Of a stretch of 15,269 nt of DNA, positions 1 to 6,707 are shown piece after piece. A program made the translations under genes and the position numbers. Within the stretch, counting starts at the first letter, position 1; every line of letters starts with the position of its first letter. The stretch is from QHBQ01 sp038230695. GTDB taxonomy: Bacteria; Chloroflexota; Chloroflexia; QHBQ01. The stretch is taken from positions 1 to 15,269 of the forward strand of contig JBBRMT010000099.1 of assembly GCA_038230695.1 (NCBI GenBank). Reading direction: 5' to 3'. The notes under the pieces are model-generated. The model had not been told where the DNA came from and ran no database searches. It saw only the letters and a list, made by a program, of their open reading frames with translations.

Positions 1-795
1 CAGACCGGCCAGCTATACATCGAGGCCAGCATGATGAGCCTGGGCAAAGTCTACTGCTTCGGGCCAACCTTCCGCGCCGAGAAGAGCAAGACCCGCCGCC
101 ACCTCGCCGAGTTCTGGATGGTCGAGCCGGAAGCCGCCTACATGGACTTCGAGGGGCTGCTACAGCTTGAGGAAAACTTCGTCAGCTACATCGTGCAGAC
201 TACGCTGCGTGAACGCAAGGCCGAGCTTGACGAACTGGTGGCAATCGCCCGCCGCGATGGCGATGAGGAGACCGCGACCAAATTGGAGCAACACTACGCC
301 ACTCTCGCCAACGTGCAGCCGCCCTTCCCCCGCCTATCCTACGATGAGGCGATCAAGGTGCTGCAAAGCAAAGGCAACCCCGCGCAGTGGGGCGACGACA
401 TTGGTGGCGATGAGGAGACCATCCTGGCAAACCAGTACGACCGCCCCGTGTTTATCACTCGCTACCCCGCGCATATCAAAGCCTTCTATATGCAGCCCGA
501 CCCAGAGCGCCCCGAAGTGGCGCTGGCCGCCGATCTGCTAGCCCCGGAGGGCTATGGCGAAATCATCGGCGGCAGCCAGCGCATCCACGACTACGACATC
601 CTGCTGAAGAAGATTGCCGAGTTTGGCCTGCCGCGTGAGGCTTACGAGTGGTATCTGGATCTGCGTCGTTACGGCAGCGTACCGCACAGCGGCTTCGGCA
701 TGGGCCTGGAGCGTTGCGTCGCCTGGATCAGCGGCGCACCTCACCTGCGCGAGACTATCGCCTTCCCGCGAATGCTGGAGAAGATGTATCCGTGA
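1..795 (+). CDS. asnS: Asparaginyl-tRNA synthetase, C-terminal part (partial)
   Basis: This is the C-terminal 264 residues of a class II aminoacyl-tRNA synthetase that charges tRNA-Asn with asparagine in the cytoplasm. The frame is open from base 1, so the gene begins outside the window; the ATG at 31 is internal. Class II motif 2 is visible near the start (FRAEKSKTRRHLAEFW, with the ATP-binding FRxE arginine) and is followed by MVEPE, typical of AsnRS/AspRS. Motif 3 is near the end (GFGMGLERCVAWISG). The opening Q-T-G-Q-L-Y and G-K-V-Y-C-F-G-P-T-F segments match the AsnRS subgroup rather than AspRS. The gene stops with TGA at 793-795. Identification as AsnRS is confident, with a small chance of an AsnRS-like paralogue because the anticodon-binding domain is not visible. 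Confidence 0.95.
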   Translation, partial: QTGQLYIEASMMSLGKVYCFGPTFRAEKSKTRRHLAEFWMVEPEAAYMDFEGLLQLEENFVSYIVQTTLRERKAELDELVAIARRDGDEETATKLEQHYATLANVQPPFPRLSYDEAIKVLQSKGNPAQWGDDIGGDEETILANQYDRPVFITRYPAHIKAFYMQPDPERPEVALAADLLAPEGYGEIIGGSQRIHDYDILLKKIAEFGLPREAYEWYLDLRRYGSVPHSGFGMGLERCVAWISGAPHLRETIAFPRMLEKMYP

Positions 796-821
796 CGATA
801 TGGTGGTTGCAATGTCGGCCA

Positions 822-886
822 GGGCGCAAGGAGATTGCGCCCCTACACGCACGAAACTCATGTAGGGGCGGGGATTTATCGCGCCC
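822..886. repeat. REP-like palindromic element after asnS
   Basis: Two overlapping hairpins fill the gap between asnS and the next gene. GGGCGCAA (822-829) pairs with TTGCGCCC (835-842) across a 5-nt loop. CGCCCCTACA (838-847) pairs perfectly with TGTAGGGGCG (861-870) across 13 nt. The two stems share bases and are therefore mutually exclusive. There is no T-run, so a simple intrinsic terminator is not supported. A related hairpin lies at 12143-12160. Confidence 0.6.
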
Positions 887-931
887 AGGCTGCCATCGCA
901 GTCAAGTTCTATTTCAGATATTTCACCTATC

Positions 932-935
932 GAGG
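932..935 (+). promoter_or_regulatory. Shine-Dalgarno site of the PLP enzyme gene
   Basis: GAGG lies 5 nt before the ATG at 941 and supports that start. I found no convincing -35/-10 pair in the 145-bp gap after asnS, so co-transcription with asnS is possible. Confidence 0.6.
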
Positions 936-940
936 TAATT

Positions 941-2152
941 ATGCCAGGTAATCATAAAGCCGCGTTTAACACCCGCGCCGTTCATGGTGGCGAACGACGG
1001 CAGGGGATGGACAGGCCAACCAGCACGCCGATTTACACCAGCAGCACCTACGCGCAGGAGAGCGCCGAGGCAATGGACGCGGTATTCGCCGGGGAGCGCG
1101 AGGGCTACGTCTATCAGCGTTATGGCAATCCCACTAATGCTGCGCTGGAAGCGGCGATTGCCGACCTGGAAAGTGGGCAGGCAGCGGTTAGTTTCGCCAG
1201 TGGCATGGCGGCCCTGCACGCGGCTCTACTGGCCTGCGAGTTGCAAAGCGGCGATGTGGTGCTATGCAGCCGTGATATTTACGGCGCAAGCCTGGGGCTG
1301 CTGGGTCAGGTGCTAGGGCCGCTGGGGGTGGACACTCGCCGCGCCGATTTCACCGACCTGGCCGAATTGGAAACCGCGTTGTTCGAGCAGCCGCACCCCA
1401 AAGTTGCGTTGTTCGAGCCGATCAGCAACCCTATCCTCAAGGTTGCCGATGTAACGGCCATTAGCGCACTGGCTCACCGCGCGGGGGCGCTGGTAATCGC
1501 CGACAGCACCTTCACCAGCCCCTGGCTGTTTCGGCCTCTGGAATATGGCGCAGATATGGTTATCCACTCGGCCACCAAGTATCTCAGCGGCCATGGCGAT
1601 GCCACAGGCGGTGCCGTGATTGTCAACGATACGAAGCGGGCTGCCAATTTGCGCTTGCTCAGTAAGCTGGTATGCGGCATCCTCGGCCCGTTCGAGGCCA
1701 GCATGATTCATCGCGGGGTCAAGACGCTCGCGCTACGCATGGAGCGGCAGTGCAGCAACGCGCTGCGGTTGGCCCAGTTCCTCACCAAACTCCCCCAGGT
1801 GGCGAAAGTTTATTACTCTGGCCTGCCTGACCATCCCCAGCACGCCCTTGCCACCATCCAGTTCTGCAACAACGCCTATGGCGCGATGGTTGCCTTCGAG
1901 ATCGCCGAAGGCAGCCGCGTGCGGGCCTTCCGCTTCATGAACGCGCTCAAACTGGCGCTACCAGTCACTACCTTGGGCGACGTTTACACCGAGGTATCCT
2001 ACCCTCCCATGTCCTCGCACCGCGAATGGACAGCGGGCCAGCAGAAGCGGGCAGGCATCACCGCTGGCACCATACGCGTCTCGGTCGGCATCGAACACAT
2101 TGACGACATCTGCGACGATTTCAAGCAAGCGCTTGCGGCCAGTGCGGAGTAG
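941..2152 (+). CDS. Cys/Met metabolism PLP-dependent enzyme (MetB/MetY/MGL family)
   Basis: A 403-aa, full-length member of the fold-type I trans-sulfuration family. These enzymes act on activated homoserine, cystathionine or methionine at the gamma carbon. Visible family marks are the phosphate-contacting YVYQRYGNPT segment (about 56-65), the FASGMAA loop (85-91), the PLP-contacting aspartate in IADSTF (D188), the Schiff-base lysine in SATKYLSGHGD (K213), and the C-terminal TIRVSVGIEHIDD segment that carries the substrate carboxylate-binding arginine. The start at 941 has a Shine-Dalgarno site. Substrate specificity cannot be read from these motifs: cystathionine gamma-synthase, O-acetylhomoserine sulfhydrylase and methionine gamma-lyase are all possible. 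The nearby JAMM peptidase and carrier/E1/rhodanese genes make a sulfhydrylase role with a protein-thiocarboxylate donor attractive, but that is inference. Confidence 0.88.
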   Translation: MPGNHKAAFNTRAVHGGERRQGMDRPTSTPIYTSSTYAQESAEAMDAVFAGEREGYVYQRYGNPTNAALEAAIADLESGQAAVSFASGMAALHAALLACELQSGDVVLCSRDIYGASLGLLGQVLGPLGVDTRRADFTDLAELETALFEQPHPKVALFEPISNPILKVADVTAISALAHRAGALVIADSTFTSPWLFRPLEYGADMVIHSATKYLSGHGDATGGAVIVNDTKRAANLRLLSKLVCGILGPFEASMIHRGVKTLALRMERQCSNALRLAQFLTKLPQVAKVYYSGLPDHPQHALATIQFCNNAYGAMVAFEIAEGSRVRAFRFMNALKLALPVTTLGDVYTEVSYPPMSSHREWTAGQQKRAGITAGTIRVSVGIEHIDDICDDFKQALAASAE

Positions 2153-2159
2153 CAAAACC

Positions 2160-2502
2160 CCTCTCCCAGCGGGAGAGGCTGGGTGAGGGAGAATCTCGTA
2201 GCGCATCAATGCTTATCGCAAGCACTATCAGTCAACTTCATTACTCCTCTCCCAGCGGGAGAGGCTGGGTGAGGGGGAATCTCGTAGCGCATCAATGCTT
2301 ATCGCAAGCACTATCAGTCAACTTCATTACTCCGCTCCCTGTGGGTAGGCTGGGAGAGGGGGAATCTCGCAGCGCATCAATGCTTATCGCAAGCACGATC
2401 AGGCAACTTCATTACTCCTCTCCCAGCGGGAGAGGCTGGGTGAGGGGGAATCTCGCAGCGCATCAATGCTTATCGAAGGCGTGGTCAGGTAACTTCATAA
2501 TC
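2160..2502. repeat. Four tandem copies of an 86-bp repeat
   Basis: Units begin at 2160, 2246, 2332 and 2417, a spacing of 86, 86 and 85 bp. Each unit opens with the hairpin CCTCTCCC-AGC-GGGAGAGG (8-bp stem, 3-nt loop), continues with GGCTGGGTGAGGG and AATCTCG, and ends with a roughly 48-bp conserved tail (AGCGCATCAATGCTTATCGC and onward to ACTTCATTACT). Unit 3 has a degraded hairpin (CCGCTCCCTGTGGGTAGG). Unit 4 diverges at its end, where it runs into the Shine-Dalgarno site of the JAMM gene. The array fills most of the 366-bp gap between the PLP enzyme and the JAMM gene. Short reading frames across it are products of the repetition. Confidence 0.92.
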
Positions 2503-2518
2503 TGGAGAGGCAGACGAA

Positions 2519-2944
2519 TTGGCAATTAAACTGAGTGGCGAACTAATCAAAGCCATTGCCCGCCACAGCGAGGCAGCCTACCCCAGCGAGTGCTGCGGCA
2601 TCATGCTGGGCGAGGACGAGGGTGAGCAGCGGCGGGTGGTCGCGCTACTGCCACAAATCAACCAGAGCGAGGCGGACGAGCAATACCATCGCTTCCTTAT
2701 TACGCCAGAGATGATGCTGGCCGCGGAGAAGCAGGCGCGAGCGCAGCGGCTTGATGTGATTGGCTTCTACCACTCGCATCCCGAAGACGAGGCCCGCCCT
2801 TCCCACTTCGACCGCGAACACGCCTGGCCCTGGTATTCGTATATCGTAGTGCGGGTGCGCGATCGCAAGTATGACAAGATGGCTTCGTGGCGGCTCGACG
2901 ATGATCGCTCCCATTTTGATGAGGAAGATATAATAGAGGATTAA
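2519..2944 (+). CDS. JAMM/MPN+ (M67 family) metallopeptidase
   Basis: A 141-aa single-domain zinc isopeptidase of the JAMM type. It carries the complete signature: the catalytic glutamate in PSECCGIMLGE (E24), and H85-S-H87-P88 followed by S95 and D98 in YHSHPEDEARPSHFD. The length is normal for stand-alone bacterial M67 proteins. The start is TTG at 2519, chosen because GGAGAGG at 2504-2510 lies 8 nt upstream and no closer ATG keeps the E24 segment. Known relatives process ubiquitin-like sulfur carriers: Mec releases cysteine from CysO, QbsD trims QbsE, and HcyD acts on HcyS. The next gene encodes a carrier/E1/rhodanese fusion 70 bp downstream, so its likely substrate is that carrier, or amino acids attached to it. 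A protein-degradation role is less likely because no proteasome gene is in view. Confidence 0.92.
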   Translation: MAIKLSGELIKAIARHSEAAYPSECCGIMLGEDEGEQRRVVALLPQINQSEADEQYHRFLITPEMMLAAEKQARAQRLDVIGFYHSHPEDEARPSHFDREHAWPWYSYIVVRVRDRKYDKMASWRLDDDRSHFDEEDIIED

Positions 2945-3014
2945 CCATATTACAGAGGCACTAGTATGCTGCCCTATACCAGCGCCAACCTATCCTGGAA
3001 AGAGGAACATACGC

Positions 3015-4463
3015 ATGGCAATCATCACCATTCCCACCCCGCTGCGGCAGTACGCCGCACAGCAGCGCGAGGTGAACGTATCCGGCAGCACCATAGACGA
3101 GGCGTTGGGTAGCCTGACCGCGCAGTACCCGGAGTTGCGCCGCCACCTGTATAACGATAACGGCAATATGCGAAACTTCGTCAACGTCTACCTCAATGAT
3201 GAGGATGTACGCTATCTGAAGAAGGGTAATACCACGGTCGCCGAGGGTGACACCATCAGCATCATTCCCGCAATTGCGGGTGGCTCGGCAGTAGCTGCTG
3301 CTAACATCGCCGAACGCACTGCCGACCAAAGCCTGAGCCACGACGAGATCCTGCGCTACAGCCGCCACCTGCTTGTGCCGGAGGTAGCAATGGATGGGCA
3401 GAAGAAGCTGAAGGCCGCCAGCGTGCTACTGATTGGCGCAGGCGGGTTGGGATCGCCCGCCGCGCTCTATCTGGCCGCCGCCGGGGTGGGGCGCATCGGC
3501 ATTGTTGATTTCGATGTAGTAGATAGCACCAACCTGCAGCGCCAGATCATCCACAGCAGCGAGGCGATTGGCACATCAAAGCTGGCCTCGGCAAAGGCAC
3601 GTATCGAGGGGCTTAACCCCTACGTGAAGGTCGAGACCTACGAGACGTTTCTAACCTCGGCAAATGCGCTGGAGTTGTTCAAAGATTACGATATTATCGC
3701 CGACGGCACCGACAACTTCCCCACCCGCTATCTGGTCAACGATGCCTGCGTGCTGCTGGGCAAACCCAACGTTTATGGCAGCATCTTCCGCTTCGAGGGT
3801 CAGGCTTCGGTATTCTACGCCAAAGAGGGGCCATGCTACCGCTGCCTCTATCCAGAACCGCCACCCCCCGGCCTGGTGCCAAGCTGCGCCGAGGGTGGCG
3901 TGCTGGGCGTGCTGCCAGGCACGATTGGGCTAATCCAGGCTACTGAGGCAATCAAGCTAATCCTCGGCATTGGCGAACCGCTGATCGGTCGCCTGATGCT
4001 CTACGATGCGCTTAGTATGCGCTTTCGCGAACTCAAGCTACGCAAGGATCCCGATTGCCCAATCTGCGGTGAACACCCCACCATTACCGCACTGATAGAT
4101 TACCAGGCGTTCTGCGGTGTCACTTCCGCCGACGAAGGCATTACCGAGGTTGACATCAGCCCGCTGGAACTGAAGGAGCGGCTAGATCGCGGCGAAGATC
4201 TGATGCTGCTCGATGTACGCGAACCGCATGAGTGGGACATTGCCCACCTCGAAGGTGCGACCCTCATCCCGGTCAACGATATAACCGAGCGGGCGCACGA
4301 ACTCAGCACCGCCGACGATATTGTAGTCTACTGCAAGGCTGGCACACGCAGCGCCCGTGCCGTGCAGCAGCTACAGATGCTCGGCTTCCGCAAGTTGCAC
4401 AACCTGCGTGGCGGCATCAACGCCTGGGCCAATCAGGTTGACCCAACTATGCCTAGTTATTGA
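3015..4463 (+). CDS. MoaD/ThiS-like carrier - ThiF/MoeB E1 - rhodanese fusion
   Basis: A 482-aa three-domain protein. Residues 1-90 resemble a MoaD/CysO-type beta-grasp carrier and end in AIAGG (G89-G90), but here the diglycine is internal. A linker of about 18 residues (SAVAAANIAERTADQSLS) leads to the E1-like domain (about 109-360). That domain has the nucleotide loop GAGGLG (141-146), the catalytic arginine in NLQRQ (R176), DGTDN (230-234), zinc cysteines C274/C277 and C348/C351, and C291 in the PSCAEGG loop. The rhodanese domain (about 378-482) has the DVREPHEW and CKAGTRS active loop (C440). The expected chemistry is adenylation of the carrier C-terminus, sulfur transfer from the rhodanese persulfide, and formation of a thiocarboxylate. 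That needs a free C-terminal GG, so proteolysis after G90 is implied, perhaps by the adjacent JAMM enzyme. AGAGGA at 3001-3006 supports the ATG. A plain MoeB/MoeZ role in molybdopterin synthesis is the alternative. Confidence 0.92.
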   Translation: MAIITIPTPLRQYAAQQREVNVSGSTIDEALGSLTAQYPELRRHLYNDNGNMRNFVNVYLNDEDVRYLKKGNTTVAEGDTISIIPAIAGGSAVAAANIAERTADQSLSHDEILRYSRHLLVPEVAMDGQKKLKAASVLLIGAGGLGSPAALYLAAAGVGRIGIVDFDVVDSTNLQRQIIHSSEAIGTSKLASAKARIEGLNPYVKVETYETFLTSANALELFKDYDIIADGTDNFPTRYLVNDACVLLGKPNVYGSIFRFEGQASVFYAKEGPCYRCLYPEPPPPGLVPSCAEGGVLGVLPGTIGLIQATEAIKLILGIGEPLIGRLMLYDALSMRFRELKLRKDPDCPICGEHPTITALIDYQAFCGVTSADEGITEVDISPLELKERLDRGEDLMLLDVREPHEWDIAHLEGATLIPVNDITERAHELSTADDIVVYCKAGTRSARAVQQLQMLGFRKLHNLRGGINAWANQVDPTMPSY

Positions 4464-4481
4464 GTGCTGAGTAGCAAAAAG

Positions 4482-4541
4482 CCTCTCCTAGCGGGAGAGG
4501 TTTGGTGAGGGGGAATCTCGCCACCAATTAAGGCTAATAGC
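4482..4541. repeat. Single diverged copy of the 86-bp repeat
   Basis: CCTCTCCTAGCGGGAGAGG is followed by TTTGGTGAGGGGGAATCTCG and a loosely matching tail (CACCAATTAAGGCTAATAGC). This is the same order of blocks as in the array at 2160-2502, more diverged in the tail. It lies just after the stop of the carrier/E1/rhodanese gene. Confidence 0.75.
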
Positions 4542-4554
4542 AAACAACGCATGG

Positions 4555-4586
4555 AAAAAGCCTCTCCTTAATGGATAGGGCTTTTT
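4555..4586 (+). terminator. Terminator-like hairpin after the sulfur-transfer genes
   Basis: AAAAAGCC (4555-4562) pairs with GGCTTTTT (4579-4586). The intervening bases allow a few more weak pairs, and the stem ends in a T-run. The A-run on the other side would make it usable in both directions. It separates the sulfur-transfer genes from ppk2. Confidence 0.6.
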
Positions 4587-4599
4587 AGCTGCTACTCGG

Positions 4600-4608
4600 T
4601 GGTATAAT
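4600..4608 (+). promoter_or_regulatory. Extended -10 promoter for ppk2
   Basis: The hexamer TATAAT at 4603-4608 is preceded by TGG, giving the extended -10 form TGnTATAAT. The -35 position falls in the T-run of the preceding terminator and is not a recognisable TTGACA, which fits an extended -10 promoter. The start codon is about 46 bp downstream. Confidence 0.65.
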
Positions 4609-4654
4609 ATCTGCTACAAAGCCAAACAAATTGCCACAGAAGAGGAGACACGCC

Positions 4655-5497
4655 ATGTCCCACGATTTTATCGTCCCATCTAGCGGTGGGGTAAAGTTGA
4701 GCAAGATTGACCCCGCCGATACCGATGATGTACATCAGGGCAACCAGACCGATGCGAAGATGGCGGCGGACATCCAGACGCTGGAGCAGCTACAGGAGTT
4801 GCTCTACGTGGCGAGCGACCGCGCCGTGCTGATCGTGCTGCAAGGTATGGATTCGTCAGGCAAGGATGGCACCATCAAGCACGTGTTTAGTGGGGTGAAC
4901 CCCGAAGGTGTAGGCATAGTCAGCTTCAAGCAGCCGACCGAACTGGAACTGGCCCACGACTACCTGTGGCGCATCCACAACGCCTGTCCGCGCATGGGCG
5001 AAATCGTCATCTTCAACCGTTCGCATTACGAGTCGGTGCTGGTGGAGCGAGTGATGGATCTGACCCCCAAGCACATCTGGAGCCAGCGTTATGAGCAGAT
5101 CAACCAGTTCGAGGCGATGCTGACCGCCTCCGGCACCCTCATCCTCAAGTTTTTCCTCTACATCTCGAAGGCCGAGCAGAAGCAGCGACTGGAGGAGCGC
5201 ATCCACAAGCCTGACAAACGCTGGAAGGTGAATGTCTCCGACTGGCAGGACCGCAAGCGCTGGGCTGATTTCATGGATGCCTACGAGGATGTGCTGAACA
5301 AGACATCCACCGAGATTGCCCCCTGGTACATCATCCCCGCTGATCACAAGTGGTATCGCAACTACGTAGTGGCAAACATACTAACTGAGCGGCTCAGTCA
5401 GTACCGCGTTGAATGGCAGCAGGCCATCGAGCAATGCGGCGCAGCCAACCTTAAGGCGCTAGAGCAGTCGGGTGCGCACAAGGTGAAGGATGAGTAA
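4655..5497 (+). CDS. Polyphosphate kinase 2 family nucleotide phosphotransferase
   Basis: A 280-aa cytoplasmic PPK2-family enzyme, which moves phosphate between polyphosphate and nucleotides. The Walker A loop is GMDSSGKDG (64-72), followed by TIKHVFSGVNPEGV. The Walker B/lid region contains FNRSHYESVLVERV (120-133). The arginine/lysine-rich lid is EERIHKPDKRWKVNVSDW (180-197), and the tail has APWYIIPADHKWYRN. Length and lid wording fit the shorter single-domain proteins (TIGR03709-like, possibly class III acting on AMP and ADP), but the class is an inference. I chose the ATG at 4655 because GAGGAG at 4642-4647 lies 7 nt before it; a TTG at 4631 in the same frame has no such site. The gene has its own promoter and overlaps the 3' end of the oxidase on the other strand by 39 bp. 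Confidence 0.93.
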   Translation: MSHDFIVPSSGGVKLSKIDPADTDDVHQGNQTDAKMAADIQTLEQLQELLYVASDRAVLIVLQGMDSSGKDGTIKHVFSGVNPEGVGIVSFKQPTELELAHDYLWRIHNACPRMGEIVIFNRSHYESVLVERVMDLTPKHIWSQRYEQINQFEAMLTASGTLILKFFLYISKAEQKQRLEERIHKPDKRWKVNVSDWQDRKRWADFMDAYEDVLNKTSTEIAPWYIIPADHKWYRNYVVANILTERLSQYRVEWQQAIEQCGAANLKALEQSGAHKVKDE

Positions 5498-6577
5498 CCA
5501 ACTGGCGGGAGCTTTCATCACCAGACTATTATCCACGTCAGCAATCTTCGTCCGCCCCACCAGCATCATATCGGTAGCTAGTTCGTCGCGCAGCATAGTC
5601 AGCACGTCGGTTGCACCTTCTGCGCCACCGATTGCCAGCCCCCAGATTATCGAGCGACCGAGCAGCACTGCCCGTGCGCCAAGCGCCAAAGCCTTCAGCA
5701 CATCGGTGCCGCGCCGTATCCCACCGTCGAGCAGCACTTCGATGCGCCCGCTAACTGCATCCACGATTTCGGGTAGCACATCGAGCGTTCCCGCCACGCT
5801 GTCGAGTTGCCGCCCACCATGATTGCTGACCACGATGGCGGCTGCGCCATGCTCCACCGCCATCTTCGCATCCTCGCCGGTCATAACCCCCTTGACCACA
5901 ATCGGTAGATGGCAACGCGACTTCAGCCAGGGTATGACCTCCCAGGTGAGCGACGGATCCCATAGCATCGAATAGGCAGCTAGACCAGAGCCATCAGGGT
6001 TGCGCGGCATCTTCGCCAGATCAGCATCCACCAGATTCGCCATCACAATGCCGTTGGGCAGGGTGAAGCGGTTGCGGGTGTCGCGTTCACGGTTGCCAAT
6101 GTGCGGCACGTCAATGGTCAGGCAGAGCGCGGTCGCCCCTGCCGCTACCGCCTTTGCCAGCAGCATCTCGGTAATCGCCCGCTCCTTATAGGTGTAAAGC
6201 TGAAACCAGACCGGAGCGCCCTGCGTGGCAATCTCACCAATTGGGTAGGTGCTGGCAGTGCTGGCGATCATGATGGTGCCAGCCGCAGCGCAGGCGCGGG
6301 CGGTTGCCAGTTCGCCGTCTGGGTGAGACAGCTTGTGATACGCGCTTGGCGCAACCAACACAGGAAAGTTAATCGGCTGTCCAAGCACCGTAGTGCTGAG
6401 GTCAACGCTACTCACATCTACCAGATAGCGCGGGCGTAGCCGCCAGCGGCCAAACGCGGCGCGGTTCTCCCGCAGCGTCTGCTCGTCATCAGCCCCGCCC
6501 GCGATGTAGTCGAAGGCGGCGGGGTCGAGCTTCTGGCGGGCCAGTTCTTCAAGCTCATTCAAGTTGGTGAAGTTCAC
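5459..6577 (-). CDS. FMN-dependent alpha-hydroxy-acid oxidase (lactate/glycolate oxidase family)
   Basis: A 372-aa TIM-barrel flavoenzyme that oxidises an L-2-hydroxy acid to the 2-oxo acid. Using the GTG start, the catalytic set falls where the glycolate oxidase family has it: Y24 in FDYIAGG, Y128 in FQLYTY, D156 in TIDVP, R163 in NRERD, K229 in VVKGV, and H253/R256 in SNHGGRQLD. FMN phosphate contacts appear in LLDGGIRRGTDVLKALALGA. I prefer GTG at 6577 over TTG at 6583 because AGGAGG (6585-6590, minus) lies 7 nt from the GTG but only 1 nt from the TTG. The soluble form, with no cytochrome domain or membrane anchor, suggests an oxygen-using oxidase, although LldD-like dehydrogenases share the motifs. 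The substrate cannot be decided. The gene is divergent from the TPR gene and convergent with ppk2. Confidence 0.93.
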   Translation of the reverse strand: MNFTNLNELEELARQKLDPAAFDYIAGGADDEQTLRENRAAFGRWRLRPRYLVDVSSVDLSTTVLGQPINFPVLVAPSAYHKLSHPDGELATARACAAAGTIMIASTASTYPIGEIATQGAPVWFQLYTYKERAITEMLLAKAVAAGATALCLTIDVPHIGNRERDTRNRFTLPNGIVMANLVDADLAKMPRNPDGSGLAAYSMLWDPSLTWEVIPWLKSRCHLPIVVKGVMTGEDAKMAVEHGAAAIVVSNHGGRQLDSVAGTLDVLPEIVDAVSGRIEVLLDGGIRRGTDVLKALALGARAVLLGRSIIWGLAIGGAEGATDVLTMLRDELATDMMLVGRTKIADVDNSLVMKAPASWLLILHLVRTRLL

Positions 6578-6609
6578 GGGCAAGCCTCCTCTGTTCGCTA
6601 AGTGAGACT

Positions 6610-6618
6610 ATTATACCA
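6610..6618 (-). promoter_or_regulatory. Extended -10 promoter of the hydroxy-acid oxidase
   Basis: On the minus strand TGGTATAATA reads with TATAAT at 6610-6615 and TGG just upstream, the same extended -10 wording as before ppk2. No clear -35 is seen. It lies about 33 bp before the GTG start. Confidence 0.65.
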
Positions 6619-6631
6619 CTTCGCCTTTCGG

Positions 6632-6660
6632 TTGCACGCTTTTATGGTACGATGTATAAT
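6632..6660 (+). promoter_or_regulatory. Sigma-70-type promoter of the TPR gene
   Basis: TTGCAC at 6632-6637 and TATAAT at 6655-6660 are separated by 17 bp. The ATG of the TPR gene follows 48 bp after the -10, with AAGGGGGT at 6693-6700 as its Shine-Dalgarno site. Confidence 0.75.
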
Positions 6661-6707
6661 GCTGCTGAGGAGTAGTAGAGACAGGCAGCGCAAAGGGGGT
6701 AGATAGA

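Noticed and set aside
796..940. SAM riboswitch before the PLP enzyme gene
   Set aside because: The hairpins present are REP-like and lack the conserved core of any SAM riboswitch class I could recognise.
2160..2502. CRISPR array
   Set aside because: The whole 86-bp unit is conserved with no variable spacers, and no cas genes are present.
2209..2529. Open frame of 106 codons with repeated LIASTISQLHYSSPSGRGWVRG peptide
   Set aside because: It is the translation of the 86-bp tandem repeats; the protein repeats simply mirror the DNA, and it runs into the JAMM start without its own ribosome site.
2519..4463. Bacterial ubiquitin-like conjugation (Bil-type) defence operon
   Set aside because: There is no E2-like protein; the E1 is fused to a rhodanese, which points to sulfur transfer rather than protein tagging.
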